The notes beneath the pieces are model-generated. The model saw nothing but the letters and a program-made list of their open reading frames with translations. It searched no databases and was not told the origin of the DNA. From the NCBI GenBank assembly GCA_029216955.1, contig JANAVB010016199.1, positions 9,733,960 through 9,797,959 on the forward strand: a DNA stretch of 64,000 nt, in the 5' to 3' direction. A program made the position numbers and the translations under genes. Shown here piece after piece: positions 36,900-50,172 of the stretch (positions are counted from its first letter, which is position 1; every line of letters begins with the position of its first letter). The DNA comes from Iris pallida (lineage: Eukaryota > Streptophyta > Magnoliopsida > Asparagales > Iridaceae).

Positions 36900-37150
36900 A
36901 GAAGTTCAATAAGAAAAATCAAGTTAGTAAAACTTTAAGTATGAACTCTACGCAAATGACTATACATGAGTTAAATTTTGAAGTTATTATGCGTAAAAGG
37001 TCCTCTGTTTTAAAGAGAATTTGCTTTATGAATTTCTCTAAAAAATGTTTTACGTAGTCCAAAACTGAAATTTTTTTACGCGTACTTTTTTCTGTTCAAA
37101 AGAGTAAAGTTTTACGTGTGAAAGACACAGTCTTTTGACTGTGTATTTTC
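36900..37150 (-). other. Antisense gene intron 1, unique part
   Basis: Minus-strand intron sequence upstream of the acceptor at 36893. It contains scattered TTTACGC-like motifs on both strands (36992, 37075, 37110) and no coding signal. Confidence 0.5.
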
Positions 37151-37415
37151 AGTTTTACGCTCGTACGTATAACGAGGGCATATTTTCAGTTTTACGCTCG
37201 CACGTATAACGTGGACGTATTTTCAGTTTTAAGCTCGCACGTATAACGTGGGCATATTTTTCAAGTTTCACGCTCGCACGTATAACGTGGCGTATTTTCA
37301 AGTTCTACTCTGGCACATATAACGTGAGCGTATTTTTGATTTTGAAATCTACGCTGGCACGTATAACGTGAGTGTGTTTTTCTATTTTTACGCTGGCACG
37401 TATAAACGTGAGCGT
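37150..37415. repeat. Hairpin minisatellite, seven units of 37-45 bp
   Basis: Consensus ttttacgctcgcacgtataa followed by cgtgggcgtattttcag. Each unit holds cacgt-ata-acgtg, and in the last units an outer pair acgct/agcgt, so each can fold as a short stem-loop. Units begin near 37153, 37190, 37228, 37266, 37304, 37349 and 37388. The array lies within the antisense gene's first intron and ends directly at the CACTA-2 target site. Confidence 0.8.
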
Positions 37416-37418
37416 ATG

Positions 37419-37447
37419 CACTACAACAGAAATACCCTTTAATGACG
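37419..37447 (+). repeat. CACTA-2 left terminal inverted repeat
   Basis: 29 bp, one mismatch to the right end. It is followed by the hairpin aatgacgg-ctaaaaa-ccgtcatt and further cgtcattaat motifs to about 37700. Confidence 0.95.
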
Positions 37448-38113
37448 GCTAAAAACCGTCATTAATGACGAACCATGACGGTTTTTTTCTTCATCCAAGC
37501 ATTATGAAAGCCGGTGTTATAAATGTTTCAAAGCGTTATAGATAAATCGTCCGAAAACGTCATTAATAGTATGAATTTCTACTACGTTATATTTTCAAAC
37601 CGTTATAGATAGTTATGTAAAAATGTTATGAATACTTTAGTATGGTTGGGGTCATGACATTTTGAAAGCGTTATGATTGGTCATTTGTATAACATTTATA
37701 ACGCTCTATACTGCATGTTATACATTCCAAACCCTGCTCAATTCAATTCGAAACAACCACTTAATTTGAGCCATATTCACAACAAAACATTGAAATGCAC
37801 GTAACATTAATCTCCATTTCATTGTCTCAAAATAGAACCACATTCCATTGTCTCAAAATAGGGTACATTCCATTGTCTCAAAATAGAGTACACTTTAGCT
37901 ATCATTCCACATTTCTCAGGCCATATATATATATACATCTTCACAAAAATCTATAGATCAGTATCTAATATAGCTAGTACACTTTACATCAAAACTATCC
38001 ACATATCCCACACCATAACATACAACTTCACATGAAGACCTGTGTCCACAGCACATGTACCCTGCAAAAGATAAAACAAGGATTAATAAATGTGATATAA
38101 TGATATAAGTAGG
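37448..38113. other. CACTA-2 3' subterminal noncoding region
   Basis: Contains repeats such as cattgtctcaaaatag (three copies, 37821-37887) and subterminal cgtcattaat/gttatgaat motifs. No coding signal. Confidence 0.6.
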
Positions 38114-39637
38114 CTACATTTCCAGCTACATTTCCAGGCCAAAGCAGTAGGCTATATTTCCAGTTTAAAAATGTTTTATATAAGAAATTCCAGGTAGGCT
38201 ACATTTCCAACTGAACTGAGAATCAAGGAATCCAAGCTCACAGATAAAACTGAAAGTGAAACAACCAAAATGTTAACATGGATATCCTGAGAACAAGTCT
38301 CAGGTATACCAGACAGAGAATTATTCATATGCAACCATACATCAAAAACCCAAACCAAATCAATATGAGAATGTACAAGTGAAACCAAACCCAAATCAAT
38401 ATAGGTGAACTTAATACAAAACCAATAATCCTGAGATACAAGTAAAACCAATTGTTCAAGGTTCACAATATAAAACTGAACTTATACTCAGTTTAAAACC
38501 TGAGTTCAACTTGAAATCCAATTTCGAAACTCCCAAAATAGAGAACCAACTTAACATAATAAAAGCTGAGAATTACTCTCATGTATGAAATACAAAACCC
38601 ATATCTGAACATCAAACTGATACTTGAAGTATCAACCGATATTTGAAGTATCAACTCACTGCATCAGAGAAATAAATTTGACAGCCAATAATATCCAAAC
38701 CAACTTGAACCACTTGATCATACAAGAGATGCATAAACAGCACATGAAATATTTCCAGTTCCTTTATATAAGAAATTTCCAAATGATGCCTAAACCACTT
38801 GATCATACAAGAATTGCATAAACAACACATGAAATATTTTATCTTTTGTTATTAACTTAAATATGAATTGAAGTAGGCCAGGCCAAAGCAGTAGGCCAGG
38901 CCAAAGCAGTAGGCTACATTTCCAGTTCAAAAATGTTTTATATAAGAAATTCCAGGTAGGCTACATTTCCAACTGAACTGAGAATCAAGGAATCCAAGCT
39001 CACAGATAAAACTGAAGGTGAAACAACCAAAATGTTAACATGGATATCCTGAGAACAAGTCTCAGGTATACCAGACAGAGAATTATTCATATGCAACCAT
39101 ACATCAAAAACCCAAACCAAATCAATATGAGAATGTACAAGTGAAACCAAACCCAAATCAATATAGGTAAACTTAATACAAAACCAATAATCCTGAGATA
39201 CAAGTAAAACCAATTGTTCAAGGTTCACAATATAAAACTGAACTTAAACTCAGTTTAAAACCTGAGTTCAACTTGAAATCCAATTTCGAAACTCCCAAAA
39301 TGGAGAACCAATTTAACATAATAAAAGCTGAGAATTACTCTCATGTATGAAATACAAAACCCATATCTGAACATCAAACTGATACTTGAAGTATCAACCG
39401 ATATTTGAAGTATCAACTCACTGCATCAGAGAAACAAATTCGACAGCCAATAATATCCAAACCAACTTGAACCACTTGATCATACAAGAGATGCAAAAAT
39501 AGCACATGAAACATTTCCAGTTCCTTTATATAAGAAATTCCCAAATGATGCCTAAACCACTTGATCATACAAGAATTGCATAAACAGCACATGAAACATT
39601 TTATCTTTTGTTATTAACTTAAATATGAATTGAAGTA
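38114..39637. repeat. 762-bp tandem duplication in CACTA-2
   Basis: 38114-38875 and 38876-39637 are near identical (a few percent different by eye). Each copy has an open 96-residue minus frame that differs at a single residue, but these frames have no known family and no clear gene context. They lie 3' of the second gene. Confidence 0.85.
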
Positions 39638-39897
39638 TTATTCTTATCCATAGCAGCAAAGTAGAAGAAATATGGGAAAAGCTTATGCTATTTGATTGAA
39701 AATCAAAGCTGTGATTGATGTTTCAAAATCCACAACAAATCCACAAACTCCATAACCACAAATTGATGTTCGACAAACAGAACAGAGGGTAGGACTATTA
39801 GTCATAGTTTAGTGAGTGTCTTGAGTGTATTGTGTCCATGTGACAGTAGGGTGTCTCGTATCAGTAATGGAAATGAGTGAAATGAGTACCTTGACCC

Positions 39898-42651
39898 TCA
39901 TGTATCCATATGATTGGCAACGAATTCGATGAATTCGCATCGGACATCATCTAGTTCTTCCTGCGTGTATGTTGATTTTCCAGCCAATGTTTTTAGCTAA
40001 AAAGTCAAAAAATAGTTACATTAGTTTGTATAATTTCAGAAAAGTAATTAAGAATTTAATTAATGAACAACTTACCTTTGACTCAATAGTAGGAGAGGGG
40101 TCTTCCATGAGATCCCGCATATATTTCATAACAAAATATCGCATTCATAACCTCCAGATTGTTTCGGGACCTACATGAAGATATTATTTGTAAGAGAATA
40201 TAATGTCCATGATTATAATAAGTCATATATTAGTTTGATTACCTTGGGTAATTTCTAAGTAGGACTTCTATTTGATCTTTTACCACCAATATATGCTGTG
40301 TTGAGGCCACTAGTAGAAAATAATTATATATACTAACATCAGAATATACACATTTATTAAAATATTAACAATAATAATAATAATTTCACTCACGTATTGA
40401 AAAACAACTTAATATCTCCTCTCGGTTTAAGCTCAACAACAATTAGAATCCAATGCTTCCTACATTAAAGGGAACATGAATGGAATAAAGCAATTTGGTT
40501 ATTGAATAGGAAAGAAAAATCTTGCTACTTGATTAAAACTTCTTACTCCTTGTAAATGAATGGAATAAAGCAAATTTGGGTTTTCTTAGCCTCTTGGAGC
40601 CTTTCTCTAACCAGATTGCGTATTGCAGGCCCGGATGCATTACTCATAGCAGAAGGGTTGAACATTATCAAAACCTCCCGAGAGTTTGGAAATTTATCAA
40701 GCAAAAACCTAAAGCCAAAAGAATAGTTGAATATGGTGTCAATCGCAAAATATAAATTTCAAAATATAAATTTCATATTTCTTACCTCATATAGGCAACA
40801 ACAGGATTCACATCTAGCCATGCCATCCTACATAACTCCTGCAGAACGATTTTAGAAAGATAACAATTTGGAGTAAAGGTTCCGAACATTCCTTCCAATG
40901 GTATTTTAAGATGAGGGTCGGTAGCTTTAATGGTTTCTACCATCTCTCCGAAAGTGTCAATTATCTCCCTACCACAGCCAGCAACCTTCAAAGGTTGAAC
41001 ATTGTCAGATTAAATTGGAATTTTTTTCAACAATTTAATAAAAGATATTGACACTAGCATTAAATAATATTACCTGAAGACCACCAACAATAAACTCTTT
41101 GGGCCAAGCTACTAAAGACCCAATTGCATCTTGAACAACTTCCATTTCTCCATGAAGTGGCACGGGAAGGCTCACAGTAGGTTGAAGGGCTTTCATAATT
41201 GAAACCCTAACATTATGTTCTCCTAATTCAACATTATGAATTTTCTCATTTGGTCCACACCCTTCAAAGACAATTCCCTCGGCAACAATATTTTCTTTTG
41301 TGCCCACTGCTAGCTTACATTTGGTTCCCTAAACAAAATAAGAAACAGTTATTTCTCGATATAATTACTACATGTTATAATTAAGTTGTTGAATAAAGAT
41401 TATGTATTGAATATATGTAATTACCATGCCAATGTCTGATGTAGGATATGTTATGAATTTTTGCTCGCTTAACTTTGTATTCTGTTTCAGCTTTTCAAAG
41501 AAGATAGAAAAGCATATTAGAATAAACATATTAGACAAAAAAGAAGAAGAAAAGCTTATTAGACGAAATAGAACTAACTGTAATAATCATTACCTTAGAA
41601 CCATATGATGGACTCTTGTTTCCAGGAGACTCGCGTTCATTCTTACGAGACATTATATATTTCCTATTACCACTTCCTTTGGTATTGGAAGCAACCTTCT
41701 CAGATGTTTGTGAAGCTCCTTGGGCTTGAAATTCTTTTAGCATGATCTCCAATTCTTGTCTCCGTTTACGCTCCTCTTCCAATTGGGACTTGAGTAGTTC
41801 ATTTTGTTTTTTCATCCCCGTTTTGGAAGCTTGAAATAGGTCGTTGGTGTCGGTCCTAATCCCAAACCCCGAATATGTCCCGAATGCTCGGGAGTGCCCA
41901 ACGCCAAGGTTAGAATATCCGAAGCTCCTTCGGTCACCAAACTCCCATCTTCCTTTTGTTTGATGTATTCCTCCTATAAAAAGTACAAGGTTTTAGAAAT
42001 ATAAGCATGTTGATAAGCAGGATTCCTCTTAATAGACTGGACGATATATACTCACCACTTTCATAGCTACGTCCTTGGTCCCATCGTCAGTAAATGTACC
42101 GGCCTTAGTAACTCGTGCCATTGTCCAAAAAAAAACTTCTGTCATCTATATATTTTTCCCCCAACTGTCGTCGCTGTTTTGAAAGAAAAAACCATGTTAT
42201 AATATATATGTCCACATGTAAATCATGTTAACTGATATACAAATATGCATTACCAGCTCCTCTTTAAGACCGGCATATCCCTTCCTGCTTAAACGATGAG
42301 GAAACTTGGCCTTGGCTCTCCGTGCACTTTGTTCCTTGCTTATTTTCTTATGATTATAACACATGAAGGTAGAGAAGAAATAAGATATATATAATAGGGA
42401 CCTAGTCATCCTTGTTATGCATAAAAAAATAATTTTGACAAGTTAACCTTAAAACTTGCAGACAGTCTGCTTTTGACGAATTCCTCCCACACAGATTGTT
42501 TCAAGATCTCCGAGTACTTTGGTGGAGGGTGCTTGAGAAGGTCACGATTGCCCTCATTCGGATAAATCCAATGCTTGGTGAGTTGACCTTTGAATGCCCT
42601 CCAACTCCGAGCCATGGATGCTAACACAAAGGCTTGACTATTTGGATCCAA
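39898..42651 (-). pseudogene. CACTA-2 second gene: plant transposase (Transposase_24-like) with C48 peptidase domain
   Basis: Spliced minus-strand gene. N-terminal exon blocks: MARSWRAFKGQLTKHWIYP, SVWEEFVKSRLSASFKV, RAKAKFPHRLSRKGYAGLKE, MARVTKAGTFTDDGTKDVA. A coiled-coil block follows (41815-41650, LLKSQLEEERKRRQELEIML). Then comes a DUF8039-like block (41307-41035, EHNVRVSIMKALQPTVSLPV, GSLVAWPKEFIVGG). The C-terminal part resembles Ulp1/C48 cysteine peptidases: KHWILIVVELKPRGDIKLFF (His codon near 40453), then QSGGYEC (Cys codon at 40141), and an ending TYTQEELDDVRCEFIEFVAN before the stop at 39898. An in-frame stop beside the Cys and a premature stop after 40550 suggest decay. C48-bearing CACTA genes are known; such peptidases act on SUMO-like proteins. 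Confidence 0.72.
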
Positions 42652-44518
42652 GTCAAATTTGGCCTACAACAGAAAATAAATATTCAACATCTATACATGA
42701 GTGTATAACATAGTGCATAACATGTAAAGCATTCCAGTCTGAATACGTTCAGACTTGAATTCAAGCATTCAATGGTGCAGTGAACAAGTGAATTCAAGTC
42801 TGAACTTAGTTCACTTATCTGAACTTCATGTCCAGACCTGAGCTCTCTATTTGCAGGCAATGCATATATGGTATGTAGATAGGTTTCCAGTTGTGTCTCA
42901 GTAACACACATGGCATACAAACAGTAGAGTGTCTCAGTAACATAGGTGCAGGCAATGCATATATGGTATGTAGATAGGTTTCCAGTATGTAGATAGGTTT
43001 CCAGTTGTGTCTCAGTAACACACATGGCATACAAACAGTAGAGCTCTCTATGTCCAGACCTGAGCAGTAGATAGGTTTGGGTGTCTCAAATTGTGTACAT
43101 CCTTAGGAAAATCAGTAGAGTGTCTCAGTAACACACATGGCATACAAACAGAAATTCTCAGGAACACACATGTTGAGCCTACAAATCAATTTGAAACATG
43201 GCATACAAAGGAACATTCAAAGGAACATACACAACAGTTTATCAATTCTCAGGAACAAACATTGCATAGTTAATTCAATGTCAAGAAACATGGCATAAGC
43301 TCAGAAACAAACATTGCATAGTTAATTCAATGTCAAGAAACAATTCAAACTGAAATTCTCAGGAACACACATTATTTTTACCTAAATAGCAGTCCATAAG
43401 CTCTTTTTAACTGATTCTGGCACTTTATGCCAATTTGGATAAGTTATTTTTACTAAGGACTTTACTGTGATGCCGCAGTAAGTTGCCAAACTAATTTTTC
43501 CTTCACCAAGTGGTTGCCCAACATCGTTATAAATGATCTTTATTCTCTCTTCATCATCTTTGATTTTGCTGACTTTTTTTGATTTTGATGCCCTTCTACC
43601 TTTTTTCCGGCTACAATTTTGTTCCCCGGAATCCTCACATTGCTGTGTAGCCTGCAACAAATAAATGGCATATTTATATTCATATTAATCTTGCTAAAAT
43701 GTGCTTGAAATAGCATGAAACATAAAATGTGCTTGAAAACTGAGATTGAACTAACAAAATCTGAGATTAAGAATAAAATGTGCTTGAAATAGCATGAAAC
43801 ATAAAATGTGCTTGAAAACTGAGATTCAACTAACAAAATCTGAGATTAAGAAGACCAAACCTGATAATTCTAACAAAATCTGAGATACACCCATTCTCAG
43901 GTTTGATATAAGTAACAAAATCTGAGATACATCCATTCTCAGGTTTGATATAAGTAACAAAATCTGAGTTAACATTATAAAAGTAAACCCAAAATCTGAG
44001 ATACACCCATTCTGAACAGGTAACAAAATCTGATACACCCAGGTTTGATATAGGTAACATAATCTCAGATATAAGTAACAAAATCTCAGATATAAGTAAC
44101 AAAATCTGAGATACACCCAGGTTTGATATAAGTAACAAAATCTGGGATACAATGTTCAATCTATGCAATATTTGTTCAACAAAATCTCAGTTCAATCTAT
44201 GTAATGTTTGTTCAACAAAATCTCAGATATAAGTAACAAAATCTGAGATACACCCAGGTTTGATATAGAGTAATTTTTACTTGCAGCAACATTTTAGACT
44301 TGCAGCAACATTTCTTTAACCAATTCACTTGCAGCAACATTTCAACAAGAAGATTTGGACTGTGCAATCCACGTTCCCTCGCAATCTTCACGTAAATAGG
44401 TCGAGGGTGATTCATCAACAACATCAAATGACTCAAAATTCGGTACTTTATTACAAGTTTCAACTGAATCAAAACAATCGATTCCCTCGTCGTCATTGCC
44501 TTCATCATAATAAGTCCT
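42652..44518. repeat. CACTA-2 intergenic region with short repeats
   Basis: 42840-43150 holds repeats of gtagataggtttccagt and gtgtctcagtaacacacatg. 43730-44270 holds many copies of aacaaaatctgagatacacc and ggtttgatataagtaac. Part of a minus-strand exon belonging to the second gene (43660-43390, SLVKITYPNWHKVPESVKKS) is embedded here. That is a typical N-terminal block of this gene family, so the second gene probably starts near 43670 rather than 42651. Confidence 0.6.
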
Positions 44519-47500
44519 TTACGGAGCCGATAGAACGATTGACCAATTTTCATCCAATTGATCAGGAACATAAAATACTTGCTTTACTTGAGAGGGCAAA
44601 ACAAAAGAGTCAGACTTGTGGCCAACTCTACCAAGCTCGGCCAATGTAAAACCAAGTTCATCCACCTTAACACTATTCTTGCTGTCAACCCAATCACACT
44701 TGAAGACGGGAATCTGGAAGGAGAAATAGTCAAGCAACCAAATCTCTTTGATGACACCATAAAATGTCATATCTGAGATGATGGGATTGTTGTCCTTTGT
44801 GCTAGCAACTTGAAAAGTCTTTGCCACTAGAGTCACTCCACTGTTTTGCTTGACTCGTACGTCGTCACGATCTTTCGTTTGATAGTGACACCCATTAATT
44901 GCATAACCTGGGAACTTAGTCACGTGATGTCGAGGTCCTTGAGCTATCCATTTTAATTCATCAGAGACATTGCTAGTTGGGTCTTCTACCGCAGCCTCAA
45001 CCTGTCATTTTTTTTTCTAAGTTCAATATTTTAATTTCACTAAGTAGAACATAAAATATAGTAGCTTAATCAATACCCTTGATCGTAACCAACTAATAAA
45101 GCTGCGATTGTGCTCATCTTCTAACCATTTTGCACTTTTCACTCTACGAGGGTGCAACTTTTTCAAGTAAGCCTCGTGCTCCCTATCAAGTAATAAGTAG
45201 AATTTTGTTAATTACAAAGCGAAACATAAAAAAAGATGTGTTTGGTCCAAAGATAAAACTAAGTAAAGAGTAATATAGACATCCTTACTCGATATAAGGT
45301 TGAACATCATTTGTGTTGTGCAACACATAAAGATGTGCTTGGTCCAAAGATAAGCGGTCAACTTCACAGATATTTCCTTTTCCTATAGGTTTTTTCTCAT
45401 TCTTCGTAGAAGGAACTCCAATGGCGGGTTGTTCTTCTAGATATTCTGAACAAAACTCAATGGCTTCCTCTGCGATATAGCATTGTGCAATACACCCTTC
45501 AGGACGATTCTTATTTCTCACATAACCCTTTATCACACTCATAAACCTATAATGAACAAATGATAAAGATAAAAATGATTACACAAACATCAATCATGTT
45601 ACTACATAATGAAAATCAAAGTTCAGACTAGACCAACCTCTCTGGTGGGTACATCCATCGGAAGAAAACCGGACCGCCAAGTTCGACCTCCCTGACAAGG
45701 TGCACCATTAGATGTACCATTATGTCAAAGAATGATGGTGGAAAATATTTTTCCAATAAGCACAATGTGATCACAAGATTATTTTGGATATCTTGCAATT
45801 TTTGTACATTCACGACTTTGGCACAAAGGGCATTAAAGAAGAAACATACTCGTATAATAGCACATCTCACATGCTTTGGCAACACACCACGTATTGCAAC
45901 AGGAAGTAGTTGTTGCATTAGAACATGACAATCATGGGATTTGAGACCATATAACTTTAGATCTTCCATTGAGACATTACATCTAAAATTCGAAGAGTAA
46001 CCATCTGGGACCTTAAGGTCATGCAAAGTTTGACACACTATTCTTTTCTCTTTCCTCGATAAAGAATAACATGCAGCTGGAAGATAAATCCCATTTTTCT
46101 TATTATGAGGTGCCAATTCTTTCCTTAAGCCCATCTCTACAAGATCTTTGCGACTATTGATCCCATCTTTTGTTTTTCCAGGAATATTTAATAGGGTCCC
46201 AATGATACTATCGCAGACATTCTTCTCAAAGTGCATGACATCCAAGTTATGTCTAATAGGAAGATATCTCCAATACTCTAGCTCAAAAAAAATGGATTTC
46301 TTCTTCCAACAACTTGTAACTTTGTCTTTTTGTACTTCTTTTTTCCTCTTCTTTGGTGTCAATTTCTTTTGCACTTTGCTTCCTTCTTCTTCTTTGAAGT
46401 CTTCTTCTCTGATATCTTTTTCTGGAACATCTTCTTTTTCCCCCAAGAAACCGGAATCCCTGCAACCTTTATTAATATTTGTTCCCCACTTAATGGTTCA
46501 GGATGAGTTCCAAACTCTTTGTCACCATTAAATGCCTTTCTTTGTGATCGAAAAGAATGGTTATGTGACAAATACCTTCTGTGACCAGTATAAATATTCT
46601 TGTTGCAATGTTTCAATCTATCTGAATAAGTATTTTCGTTGCATATTGGACATGCAAAATATCCTTTCACACAACAACCAGACAAGTTGCCATATGCAGG
46701 AAAATCGTTAACAGTCCATAACAATACAGTTCTTAATGTAAAAGATTCTTGTCGATAGGCGTCGTAAGTCACAACTCCATCCTTCCACAGCAACTGGAGA
46801 TCCTCAATCAATGGTGCTAAGTAAACATCTATGTCATTTCCAGGTTGTTGGGGGCCTGATATCAACAATGTCAACAATGTGAACTTTCTCTTCATACACA
46901 ACCAAGGTGGTAAATTATAAGTATTTAGCATTACAGGCCAACAACTGTACCTACTACTGAGTGAACTAAATGGATTAATCCCATCGGCTAAAAGAGAGAG
47001 TCGAAGGTTTCTTGCTTCTGCTGCAAACTCTGGAAATTTATCATCAATTGTCTTCCACGTCGGTGAATCTGCGGGATGATGCAATTGGCCATCAACTTCC
47101 CTTCCGTCTACATGCCATGTCAAATTCTTTGATGTTTGTACCGATCGAAACCACCTTTTAAAGCATAAAATGGGTGGAAAGTAACATAGAACTTTAGCTG
47201 GGATGCCCTTCTTTTGCTCTTCCTGACTTTGTTCAGACATATTCTTCTTTACCTTATATCTCGACGTTCCACACGTAGGACATGAAGTTGCATTTTCATA
47301 ATCTTTTCTATAGAGTATGCAATCATTCGGACATGCATGTATTCTCTTATATCCTATTCCAAATATTGAGAAGCAACGCTTAGCCTCCCTAGTACTTACA
47401 GGCAATTCATTTTCTCCCGGAAGCATGTCGGCGAATAATGTCAACACATCTGAAAAGCTTTTATCACTCCAACCACTCTTGGCCTTGATACTAAAGAGCT

Positions 47501-47969
47501 TCACTATCGCAGATAGCTTCGTATACTTTTTACAACCATTATACAATGGTTTCTTAGCATCATCAAGCAATGAATTAAAGTTCTCTTCATCATCTCCTTC
47601 AATGTCGTTCCTTTTTAATGCATGGAACATCTCTAGTGTATCTGCCACATTATTTAAAGTATCCATATCATAGTCCTTATAAATAGACGCACATGTATCC
47701 TCACACACTTCATTAGGATCAACTTCCCTATGCTATATCCATATAGTATACCTTGGATCGATACCAACTGTCGTCAAATGAAATTTTACATCTTCTAAAC
47801 TCATACTATAGAGATTCTCGCACTCATTACATGGACATCTAACGAAGTCAAGATCATCCCCACTAGCTTTAATATGCTCCATAAATTCATCAACTCTAGC
47901 TCTATATTCTTCCGATAATAGGTGCTTTGTCATCCATGATCTATTCCTCTGTATAATAAAGCAAAACAC
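44519..47969 (-). pseudogene. CACTA-2 TNP2 transposase, nearly intact with one frameshift
   Basis: Catalyses CACTA excision and integration through the terminal repeats. Exons on minus: transposase-associated domain (47969-47733; LLSEEYRARVDEFMEHI, FVRCPCNECEN); large exon 47708-46359 with HACPNDCILYRKDYENATSC, CPTCGTSRYKVKK and the Transposase_21 core (CWPVMLNTYNLPPWLCMKRK); a shift into the frame 46446-45628 at a G/A homopolymer near 46440; then RHNLDVMHFEKNVCDSIIGT, the DUF4218-type HLVREVELGGPVFFRWMYPP; an intron (donor at 45627, acceptor ttcattatag near 45545); YVRNKNRPEGCIAQCYIAEE; and the C-terminal DUF4216-type FKCDWVDSKNSVKVDELGFT ending at 44519. All domains of the family are present in order. 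The single frameshift may be a true mutation or a homopolymer sequencing error. Confidence 0.88.
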
Positions 47970-49716
47970 CGAGTAAGTGATTGTAACTTGAAAGTTTCAT
48001 TTCAAGCTGAATGCGGAGAAGATTGATTCCAGAATGGCCAATGTGAAGTAGATATGGCCAATAAATTCAGACTCATGAAAGTGGAGAAGGTTGATTCCAG
48101 AATATAACTTTAATTGCTAGAGTTAAAAAAGAAGAAGAACATGACTTAGGAATAGTTCATTTCGTTATTACAAAACAGAAAATGGTTTATAATTCCCTAT
48201 ATGTGCATACGGGTATAAAAGGTAACAAAATGTCAAAATATGTAAGAATATATATTGCAAAATGTCAAATGTGCAATTCCTACATTTCACATATGTGTAA
48301 ATATACATATGTATAGAGTAGCTATATAGGCAAGTGCCATATCTATAGCATTCTACATTAGGCTATATACATCATACTCACATGTGTATATCACATTCAC
48401 ATAGGCAATTGCATTTGTTCCTTTCACATTAACCATCACATTACACATATTCACTAGGTTAGATATCATCTATATATACATACATATATACATAACATAG
48501 AGGGAAATTAGGTATGTCAAGAAAATGTGTGTGTGTTTACATAGGGGAAAACATGGTATAACCTACAGGCCTGTGTGTGTCTACACATGAGAGTGTGAGG
48601 ATCAACATGAGGGGAACAATTTGTTCTCAGAATTTAGAATGAGGTGACAGTGAATATATGTGTGTGTGAATCATGAGTGCTTGTGTGTGTGTCGAAGGGC
48701 TGAACAGTGTAGGCATGTGTGTGTTAGTGAGTGTGTGAGTGACAGAAAATGTGAGAGTGTGTAGGAAAACATGTGTGCAGGAAGGTATAAAGCAGGGTGA
48801 GGAAGTCTGTGTAAACAGCCTCAGTTATTAGAGTATATAACCCAGAATTCAGCCCAATGCAGTTCTCAGGATTTGGGAAAATTGACAGTTCACATTAGTG
48901 ATGGTGTATCATGTGAGTGTCGATGAATTAAATGGGAAATCAGTGAACTAATTCTCAGGTTATGTGTTGTACTTGAATCCCAAAATCAGGTTTTATATGA
49001 GCTGAATTCTGGAATTAACCATTATATGAATCATCTATATAACTACAAAAGAGGGTCAAATAAACCTAAAAAAAAGTTGGTCAACGCTCACATCCAACAT
49101 AACCGATATCATTTAATCTAAAGATGTACAGTCAAACAATTGCATATATTGATGTCAAAGATCCATCCCACCCTCAATGCATGAGCAACGTGCACACTGT
49201 AAAAAATAAGTTGTATTGCCTGGAGTAATTTAATCTAAAAAGAACAGGACTTGATTTAAAGACAATATGACATGGCATATACACAGACACGGTACCGATT
49301 TCTGCGTGACCTGGAGTAATTTCGAGTATAAAAATGCCGTGTTCAACATGTGTCATACACGACGTTACAGGGACATTGATCTCTTTCTTGTCCATGATTT
49401 CTAGAAAATAGGGCAATTGAAAAGAACATGTCTCCATGAACCAAAACAAACCTTGCTACCCGAACGTGTCTCCATGAAGTTGAACTTGTAAGTATTCGTC
49501 CGAAAGCAATGGAATTAACACCCTTCCACACTACAAGAACCAACAAAGAAAGAAACAAGAAGATGAACCAATACGGGACGAAGAAAATGCCTCACAAATT
49601 AGTAAAAAAAAGAAAATTCTTTCAAAGATTTCCAAACATGCATTCAAAGATATTTCAGCCATCTTTCGAAAAATAGGAAATAGAAACTAGGTCAAAATTA
49701 GGGCATTTTACTAAAA
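47970..49716. other. CACTA-2 5' noncoding region
   Basis: AT-rich, with tgtgtgtg-type runs at 48525-48780. No coding frame of credible composition. It would hold the first intron and leader of TNP2. Confidence 0.55.
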
Positions 49717-50172
49717 TCAAGTCGAGGCATTAGGGCATTTTACTAAAATTAAATCGAGGCAAAAATTAGGGCACAAAATAAGAAAAAATTTAGGACAAAC
49801 CTTGGGGAGTTGATCGGGCTGAGGGGAGTTGGGGCACGGCGAGCGGGGAGCGGGCTGAGGGGAGTTGATCGGGAGCGCCGGAGCGGGCTGAGAGGAGTTT
49901 GGGAGCGCCGGAGCGGGCGAAAGGGAGTTGGGGAGTGGTAGGAGAGAGAGAAGGAGAAAGAGAGTAAGTGCGGGAGAAGGGGCTTTTCGACTTAAGTACG
50001 GGAGTAAGTGCGGGAGAGTCGAGATTTCGACTAAAAAATTGTGTTTTTTCCATAACGCTCGTACCACTTAGAGACATTCAATAATGCTTTTGTAGATAAC
50101 CGTCATAGATTACAGTCTTGCTGAAATTTAATGACGCTTCTTTATCAGCCGTCATTAAAACGCCTTATCAAG
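49717..50172 (-). repeat. CACTA-2 GC-rich leader repeats and subterminal region
   Basis: 49805-49935 has four or five imperfect copies of gagcgggctgaggggagttg. Minus frames here are Pro/Ser/Ala-rich by composition only. The block mirrors the purine-rich leader of CACTA-1 at 7018-7240. 50095-50172 carries cgtcattaaa subterminal motifs. Confidence 0.6.

Noticed and set aside
49717..50077. Overlapping minus-strand Pro/Ala-rich frames
   Set aside because: Two frames are open at once over GC-rich tandem repeats, a composition effect.
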